Source: Hypericum androsaemum (lineage: Eukaryota > Streptophyta > Magnoliopsida > Malpighiales > Hypericaceae). Taken from it: a stretch of DNA of 64,000 nucleotides. The position numbers and the translations under genes were made by a program. This document shows, one piece after another, positions 57,116 to 64,000 of the stretch. Position 1 is the first letter of the stretch. Every line of letters starts with the position of its first letter. The notes under the pieces were generated by a model. It saw only the letters and a program-made list of their open reading frames with translations. It was not told where the DNA came from and made no database searches. Location: contig OZ023197.1 in assembly GCA_963995505.1 (NCBI GenBank), forward strand, positions 12,398,475-12,462,474, in the 5' to 3' direction.

Positions 57116-58291
57116 TTAGAGTTCAGACCTTAGAGTAAAAATTATCTTTTTATAAATAAAAAGTGTGAAAACTATTTTTTTTCTTTCAAATTTAACGAGT
57201 CTTCCATATACACCAAAAGATTAACATGCCACGTCATGATCAAGAACACAAACCACGTCAAAGTCCCTTGATTTGACTTCCTTTAAGTGACCTCCCGGTC
57301 TCTAGCTAACAACTCCTTAGCTCGATGGATGATGGTCGCCAAGGTGATCGCGTGCAACATGACGTCCGATACAAAGTATGTCCAAAGACAATGATCTTAA
57401 TTTGTATATACCTCCTACCTTTCTTTAATTTGGAAAATCAAGAGCATAGGGGAAACCCATGACTCTTTGCTTAGAATGCGATATTTCAACTACTTTTGGA
57501 TTGGCCTAATCATATGAGAACATGGGATTTTACACTCCAGGACAGATTTTTTTTTCTTTTGTCAAGCGAGGACAAAGACTTTGGATTGACCTAATCATAA
57601 TGTTTTCCGATGTTTTTAAATTTTGTTAATTACACCACCACAATGTATATCTATTAACTTATCGATCTAAGTGCTAATAGATTTAGGTTTCATTAGAATG
57701 TCTCAAATCCAAAATTTGTAAATAAAGTAGACATCATTGAGAAAATCACGTCCTAAATAAAAACGGATAGTGCTCGATTCTAGATGTCATTACTCCGTAG
57801 ATATTACATCAGATGATAATAGATAAAAAAAACTATCTATTAATTCTCAATTACTTAAATCCGGACTATTCAGTCCACTTGATCGAATATCAGATAATTA
57901 TGAAAAAAATGGGCCAACATAAGGGTGGATGGCTTTACAAAATATCAAAAGGTTAGCTTAAAAGGCCATCTACATAGAATACTACAAGAAGTAACTTTCT
58001 TAAGAGAGTGCAATTTCTTTATCTTCAAGCAGATACCAGATAGAAAGTGCAGGTGGTTCTTCCTGGGAAAAGGAAGTTTAGAAGCATTTGGATTTTTTTC
58101 TCCATACTTTATCAGGACTTGTAGTCTAAAGGAAGCAAGTTGGTGAACTGGTCAGAGTTTTATTTAAGCAAAAGCAAGACATGGGATATGATGTACATAA
58201 AAGGAAGCTCCATTATAGCCTTCTTGCATGTTGTAAAGTATATCAGCAAAGTCTTATAGCAACAACACGAAAATTCTGCAGAAGACGAAAC
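57116..58291. other. Upstream region of the golgin gene
   Basis: AT-rich, with no gene or complete element. The last 150 bases before the ATG (58292) are presumably leader sequence. Confidence 0.4.
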
Positions 58292-59273
58292 ATGACGAGC
58301 AGTGGGAGATCGTTGATGGAAGATAACGAGGACGAGGAGATGACGAGATTGACCGTCTCCTCGCTGCAAGCTAGGGAGGAGGAGATTGAGAGGAGGAAGA
58401 TGGCAGTTAAAGAGAAGGTTGAACTTCAACTAGGACGCGCCGAAGAACAAACAAAGCGGCTGCAACACATTTGGGAAGTAAGTTCAAGTCGAGAAAATGC
58501 ACTATACCATGTTGAGAATTGTACATTCAACTCGATTTAGTCTGTTCATGTTCATCTCTTTTCTACTTGGGATCATCCATCAGGAGCTTGAGGAGCTGAC
58601 TGACCCCATGAGGAAAGAAGTTGGTGTTCTTCGCAAGAAAGTTGACATGACTAATAGGGAGCTCAAGTCACTGGGTCAAAGCTGCCAGAAGAAGGTATGG
58701 AACTTGAACAACTTGCAACTTGTTAACTTCGTTTCTGATAAATCTGCAGATAAGAAGGATCATGAATCCGGTATATATGACACAGCCGATTTCTCGATAA
58801 ACAACAGATAGCAATTAGCAAATATCATATAAAACAGATTCGATTTAGCAGCGAGCGAAGATTGATACGGAAAGACTATTGGCTTCCTCAAATATGCCAT
58901 ATGCACAAGTAAAATCTGCTAGTGGTTGAGTTGGTAAAAGAGAGAAGCAAATAAAATGACGGTGACCAATTATAAAAGAAAGATCTTTTTGGTTCTGCTT
59001 CAGGAGAAAGAATACAAAGATGCCCAGGAAGCTTTCAACGTAAAGAACAAAGAAAAAGCTCAGCTAGTTGCAACATTAATGGAGGTAATTAGTCTATACC
59101 ATTTACCCATAAACAGTTCTAATGTATTCCAGAAGTTTTAGCTGATATTGATTTGTCTTGTAATCCTCTCATGCATCACTATTATTTATGCAATTGCCAT
59201 CAAGCAGATGCTAACGGAAAGCGAAAATCTGAGGATGAGGAAGCTTGAAGAACTAAGCAAAAATGTCCGTTGA
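58292..59273 (+). CDS. RAB6-interacting golgin-like protein (DUF662)
   Basis: Four exons (58292-58477, 58584-58694, 59004-59084, 59208-59273) encode 147 residues, normal for the plant family. The protein is almost all coiled coil: MTSSGRSLMEDNEDEEMTRL, then AREEEIERRKMAVKEKVELQL, LADPMRKEV-like ELTDPMRKEVGVLRKK, EKEYKDAQEAFNVKNKEKAQL and LTESENLRMRKLEELSKNVR. Plant DUF662 proteins are annotated as RAB6-interacting golgins by similarity to GORAB. A Golgi role is therefore family-based inference. It converges on the kelch gene 418 bases away. Confidence 0.9.
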
Positions 59274-59691
59274 CAGACCCCATCCTCGGAACATTATTTG
59301 ATGTCCCTGTACCTTTGTATGATGTGATTCTACATAATTAAACCTCTGCAGATGAGAACATTAATAAGTAAAGTAAACCAGCTTTGTCTCTACAAGTTTA
59401 TTACATTACCTAAGCATATGTTGTGATAGAAACACAGACTCGGGTCTGGCCATCTTGGATTCATATGTAATGCAGTTTTTATACAAGAAGTTGTGGTTTT
59501 AATACAAAGAAAATTCCGGCAAAAGACCGACACTTGTTGCTTCGTAAAGCTGGACGAATCTTTATGATTAAAGAAAGAAAAACTCAGACAAATGTAAATG
59601 CGATCATCATCTCCATTGATTAGGGTTAGGTTGGACGCAACTCACAACTTGATGAGACTCGGAAGGAGCTTGCAGGACAGCCGTGAGGAAA
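59274..59691. other. Short convergent intergenic region
   Basis: Contains the 3' UTRs of the golgin-like gene (+) and the kelch gene (-). Nothing else is seen. Confidence 0.5.
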
Positions 59692-62600
59692 TTACTGAAT
59701 AGTTCTTCCATCAGATAAAAGCTGCTTGTATGCTGACAGCAGTCTCGGAATGTCATCAATCCGCAACTGGAATGTAATGAGCAGATGTAAATGAGAATCA
59801 AAGCCAAGTGGTGATTTATACCATTAACTCCAGGAAACAATGACAATAGCTATTATGAAATTGTGCACCACATGATTCACACAAACCTGAGAAGCATTTT
59901 TCAAGTGATAGAACAGGTAGGCGTCCTTCCCAGGGAAACCAGACTCCAATGAGCGGAGGTCATTCGCTCCCTTTTCTCTGTCCAAAAATAGATTATAACT
60001 TACCAATCAGATGAAAAGACGAATTATGTCAACTTGATAAGAAATGAGTGTCAGAGACCTACGCTTCTTTAAGAACAATAAAGGATAAGGAAGAAATCAA
60101 CAGGCTTCACATCAAAAGCTAGACAGTGTGTACAAAATCTTCCAAGATCTAATTAACCCGAGGAGAATTCTAAGGCTTTACACTAAGAATTTAAACAAGG
60201 GACTTCTTTGTTTCTTAAAGCAGAGCAAGAAGGGACTTGATTCGTTCAAATCATGCCGACGGACTAGATAAACTATATTGTCATTTCAATATTTTGATGG
60301 CTGTCTTCTGCCATGAGAAGGGACATCATGGATAAATGTTGCCAGAAGGAAATTGCACCACCCAAGATTCCATCATTATATGCTACTTATACGTAGCCTA
60401 ACGTCTCCAGACATCCCAGCCCAAAGGTCTAAGGTTTCAACTATCTAAAGGGTTGGAAGAAAGATAAAATGACTATTACGGCATCTGAAGTATTGTTAGG
60501 TTTCAGAAACAAGTGCCGATGTGCAATTTCACAAGACCAAGATCAGAATGACGAGTAAGATATCTCTTACAGATGATGGCAAGAAATCAAGCGTTGATAG
60601 TCCCTAAGCAAGGGACCAAGCTCCTTTAGTCGTATGGACCTAGGTTCTGCATTCTTCCAGTGTTCTCGCAGTGCCTGAATTTCTTTCTTTTCCACCACAG
60701 AGAAAAAAAATTCAATATTGAATAGACAAAAACGAAAAAAGAGAATGCAGTAAATTTTGATGATCATTAGCACCTGTCCAATGTTAGGAACTCTATCTTC
60801 AACCAGGCTTGAGGCCAGTTCAACAAATTCTCTATCTTCGAGCTCATCTACTATTTGCAAGCCAGAGGTGGAAAATGAAGCTGAGATTTCTAATCTTCTG
60901 CCCAATTCTGCTACAGCTGATTCATCAAATTGGCTTTCCTGTGAAGCACACTATGGGTCACCTTAAGGTACTGCGAAATTGAAGAGGGTTTAAAAAGGTA
61001 GCTGCGGTTATACCTTGTGATTGAAATCATCACCATGACTTCCCACACTGAAATCCTTATTACTATCGAGATTTCTCGAGGATGATGCATCCAACCGTTT
61101 CACAACAGGATCATCTGTGGCAAGTCAAAACTTTGCAATTAATAGAAACGTTGATGTAGACAGACATCAAGCTGTACTCCCTAAGGAATCCAAAACATAA
61201 GAAATTCATCCATTCTGCTTCAAAAGGAAGACAGAAAAACAGATAAGTAGGATCCTCAGGCAACACTTGCCAAATTATTTCCAGCTTTTGTTAACATGAA
61301 AAGCACCGATTGACTGTTTCAGCATACATAATGATGGAGACTATTTGATACAGCGGGCAACAATTTTCCAAAATATGAGCTTTGAAAGGTAAACAATGCA
61401 GCAAGATCTTTGGATTGAACTTAAAGCAGCAGCTTAATATGATACAAGAAACAAAAGTAAAATAAGTACCTTCAGGAACCAACCACCACAAATCATCATA
61501 TGTTGTTTTCCCATCAAAGCCACCAATCAACAAATGTCGTGAGCCAATGCTTGTCATTGTATGATAGGCTCGAGCAGGAGGGGGCTCATTGCCAATAGGT
61601 AAGCGCTTCCATTGAGCAGAAACTTCAGGGGAAAAAAGTTTGAAGTTAGAAAAATATGGAATATTGAACAAAGGCCAACACTTAACTGGAAATAACAATT
61701 TTAAAAAATCAGAAGGGCATACCCCGGTCTAGAACAATGCAATCGTTGTAATAAATATCATAGCGACTCAACCAACCACCAGTACCGTGCCCTCCAAACA
61801 GCAACAGCTGAGACGAACAAACAAACTTAAAGACCAGGTCCAATTGAAATAAAAGGTTACTAACTAAGATGTATCAACCAAGTGAACACACGAACCAAAG
61901 CTTACATTTACAATTTAACCATGTTTAAAGTTTAACAACTTCAGTTGTACAACTTTACACAGAACTTCAAAAGGATGGAGAAACATACATAAAGCCCACC
62001 AGATGTAACGGTATGGCCACAACGAGCTGTAGGAGCTTGGCCAGGCAGTTTCAATTGGGTCCATCGAGGAACTTCATTCTCTTCCTTGCACAACCAATAG
62101 AAGACCAAATTCAACTTAGTGGAATGAAAACCCACAACACAGCAATAATTTTTAGATATCCAGTTGATACTGTGTCAAATTCATGTGCTCCTCATCAAGA
62201 CCAGCAAAATCACCAAAATGCACTAAATCACTTCGAGGGATAAGTAACTAGATGAGGGTAAAAATAAAGGTATACATGCACTGCATTAAGCAAACTATTT
62301 GCTGTATCCACCATGCGGATGACATTACCTCTGGTGGAGCATTTGAATATGTTGCCAAATATGACAGAAGTGATTAGCTACTAACCTTCTTCAATGAGAC
62401 CCTTCAGAGCCCATAAATCACCCATGATTGGTCCACCACCACCTATCAAAGTGGAGAACATCAATGACTGGTCATTATAGCTGAGGAAACCTAGCAGTTC
62501 TGACACAGAGGACCGGAGCAGGCCAGTGAATTTTTGTCTCAGATTACTATTAACAATCTTAAAATGTGGCTGAAGTAGCTACAAACTTCTCTACATATGT

Positions 62601-63928
62601 ATGCATCGCATGAACAATACAACTAGCACCAACAACATCATTCAGATATGTGTAGATAGAAGTTGACAATGTTGCAGAATACATCAAAAAGCAACAAACT
62701 TGTCAAGGATGCTCAGACGAACTTCACCTCTTCCACCATAAACGAGTAATCGCTTCTCAAGCATTGTAGCAGTGTGTCCACATCTAGGTGGAGGCAATGT
62801 TCCAGTAACCGACAACTCTATCCACTCTAGTGATACTGCCAAAAAAAGCACACAATAACGGGTGTAATTACTTCCACTGAATATCACATTAATGTGAGCA
62901 ATCAAAATATTAAAAATGGGGGAGAAAAAGTAATTTTGAAACCAAACAAGTTACTTACTTGTGTCCAGAACATAGACATCTGACAACCACTTCTTCCCAT
63001 CCCAGCCTCCATACCTGCGTTTCGATAAGATTTACTACTAAACACAAAGGGAGATAAAATTCAAGCTAGCTGAGCTAAAGTTCAAGTTACCCACATTACA
63101 ATTTTCTGAGTACCGATGGAGGCAGCAGCAGAAAAATCTCTTGGAGATGGTATGTCCCCGAAACTCGTCAGCTCTGACCACTGCCATAGATCTAGAATAA
63201 AGATGATCCAAGAAATTCCATCCATCACAAAGGGAATTCATTAAGCACCAAGCAACGCCTTTTAGAGCGATGCAGAGAACTACAACGACCACTGATAAAC
63301 GATTACTTACCAGTATCGAGAACCCAAAAATCGCCCAACCTGCCACATCCAAATCTCTTACCAAGTAAGCACACTACATCTTTCCCGTAACACAAATTCG
63401 TCAAACAAGGGGGCAGTCAAAACCAACAAAGCACCAACCTTTTGCCACCAGAGCGGCCACCAAAGATGAACATATTACAATCGATCGCAACAGCAACATG
63501 AAACGCCCGAGGACTGGGGCCCACCAGCCCGTCGGAACCATTTCCCGTGCACTCTGGCTGAAACCATAGCTTGTTCTCTAAACAACACAAATTGATGATC
63601 ATTCGTAAAGAAAACTTTCCAACTCAACAACAGAACCCATCAAGAACACAACTCTAAAGAGCCTCCCAATCCCACATTCGAAGTCCGAAAGGGTAAGACT
63701 TTGACCAAGAACATCAAATTGGATGAAAGGTAGGGACTTTATAAAAGGGGGGATGCGTTAATAATTACCGGTGTCGTAGACGACGATGTCGTTTAGGAAC
63801 TTCTTGTCGATGAGGCCACCGAACACGACCACATGGGACTTCCCGACGGCAACAGCGCTATGCCCACTTCGAGGTTGGGGAATCGTACCGGCGAAATCAG
63901 AGGAAGAAGCTCGGACCCAGTAGTGCAT
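59692..63928 (-). CDS. Kelch-repeat (galactose oxidase-like beta-propeller) protein
   Basis: Fifteen exons on the minus strand encode 503 residues. From the 5' end they are 63769-63928, 63439-63577, 63311-63339, 63095-63191, 62959-63014, 62728-62835, 62386-62442, 61989-62080, 61723-61807, 61470-61622, 61014-61114, 60774-60938, 60571-60674, 59887-59977 and 59692-59766. Six kelch blades follow the start [20 protein letters not shown], each with GG pairs and R.GH/R.FH turns (RSGHSAV, RAFHVAV, RDFSAAA, RCGHTAT, RCGHTVT, RAYHTMT). The ~170-residue C-terminus is acidic and helical, ending [16 protein letters not shown]. There is no F-box, acyl-CoA-binding or phosphatase domain, so it is a stand-alone propeller, presumably a protein-binding scaffold. 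Two internal borders (exon 4 end, exon 8 start) needed a choice among nearby sites. Confidence 0.88.
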
Positions 63929-63929
63929 T

Positions 63930-63980
63930 CTCTCTCTCTAGGCTCTCTCTCTCTCTCTCTCTCTAGGCTCTCTCTGGCTC
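63930..63980. repeat. (CT)n microsatellite in the leader of the kelch gene
   Basis: An almost pure CTCTCT tract, broken by AGG triplets, lies directly before the minus-strand start codon, so the transcript leader would be (GA)-rich. GA/CT repeats in 5' leaders are common in plants and can bind BBR/BPC factors. Confidence 0.8.
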
Positions 63981-64000
63981 TGTGACTTTTTTACATTCGG

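Noticed and set aside
59692..63928. Acyl-CoA-binding kelch protein (ACBP4/5) or F-box kelch protein
   Set aside because: The start codon directly precedes the first kelch blade, and no ACB or F-box domain is encoded.

Overview
The window is nuclear DNA of a flowering plant, almost certainly a eudicot. The genes have many short introns with GT-AG borders and AT-rich introns, and their products are plant-specific: PINOID-type AGCVIII kinase, GH100 invertase, PDR-type ABCG transporter, XS-domain protein and DUF662 golgin. The intergenic DNA is packed with plant transposons (a Cassandra LTR, SINEs, an L1-clade LINE, hAT MITEs and Mutator-like elements). I cannot name the species. I see no CRISPR, operon or tRNA/rRNA gene; the only 5S-like sequence lies inside a retroelement LTR.

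Positions 1-18300 hold a tandem array of four GDSL esterase/lipase genes on the + strand (coding at 1247-4206, 5475-7253, 9443-12146 and 15975-18295). They share one five-exon design, and a copper chaperone gene (13217-14427) lies between the third and fourth. Copies 2-4 share a signal-peptide exon and a related TATA-proximal promoter. Their active sites differ: copies 1 and 4 keep Ser, Gly, Asn and His of the SGNH set, copy 2 has lost Ser and His, and copy 3 has lost Asn and His. Copy 1 lacks a recognisable first exon and a normal acceptor for one intron. Introns and flanks carry a solo Cassandra LTR, a SINE, a structured retroposon inserted at a stop codon, and local duplications.

Positions 18764-26049 hold two minus-strand genes, a PINOID2-like AGC kinase and a plastid-type alkaline/neutral invertase. 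Upstream of the invertase (26050-32335) is a young landscape. A SINE sits in the probable 5' leader intron. A roughly 1.65 kb block that includes the leader exon is duplicated in tandem. The distal copy was later hit by a 5'-truncated LINE and a hAT MITE, while the proximal copy shows the empty MITE site.

Positions 33600-42150 hold a small spliced gene predicted to encode 46 residues, a hAT MITE with a clean 8-bp target duplication, and an Enhancer-of-polycomb-related gene (PEAT-complex EPCR type). Positions 42153-48149 hold an 18-exon full-size ABCG/PDR transporter. Convergent to it is a minus-strand XS-domain gene (49179-52820) with a four-unit 139-bp tandem repeat upstream.

Positions 53800-57110 hold a MITE-like element and two complete Mutator-like elements, each with a perfect 9-bp target duplication. 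The window ends with a convergent pair: a DUF662 RAB6-interacting golgin-like gene (58292-59273, +) and a 15-exon kelch-repeat gene (59692-63928, -).

All exon borders were placed by eye from splice consensus and reading-frame continuity. Every multi-exon model closes in frame, but none has been checked against transcripts.
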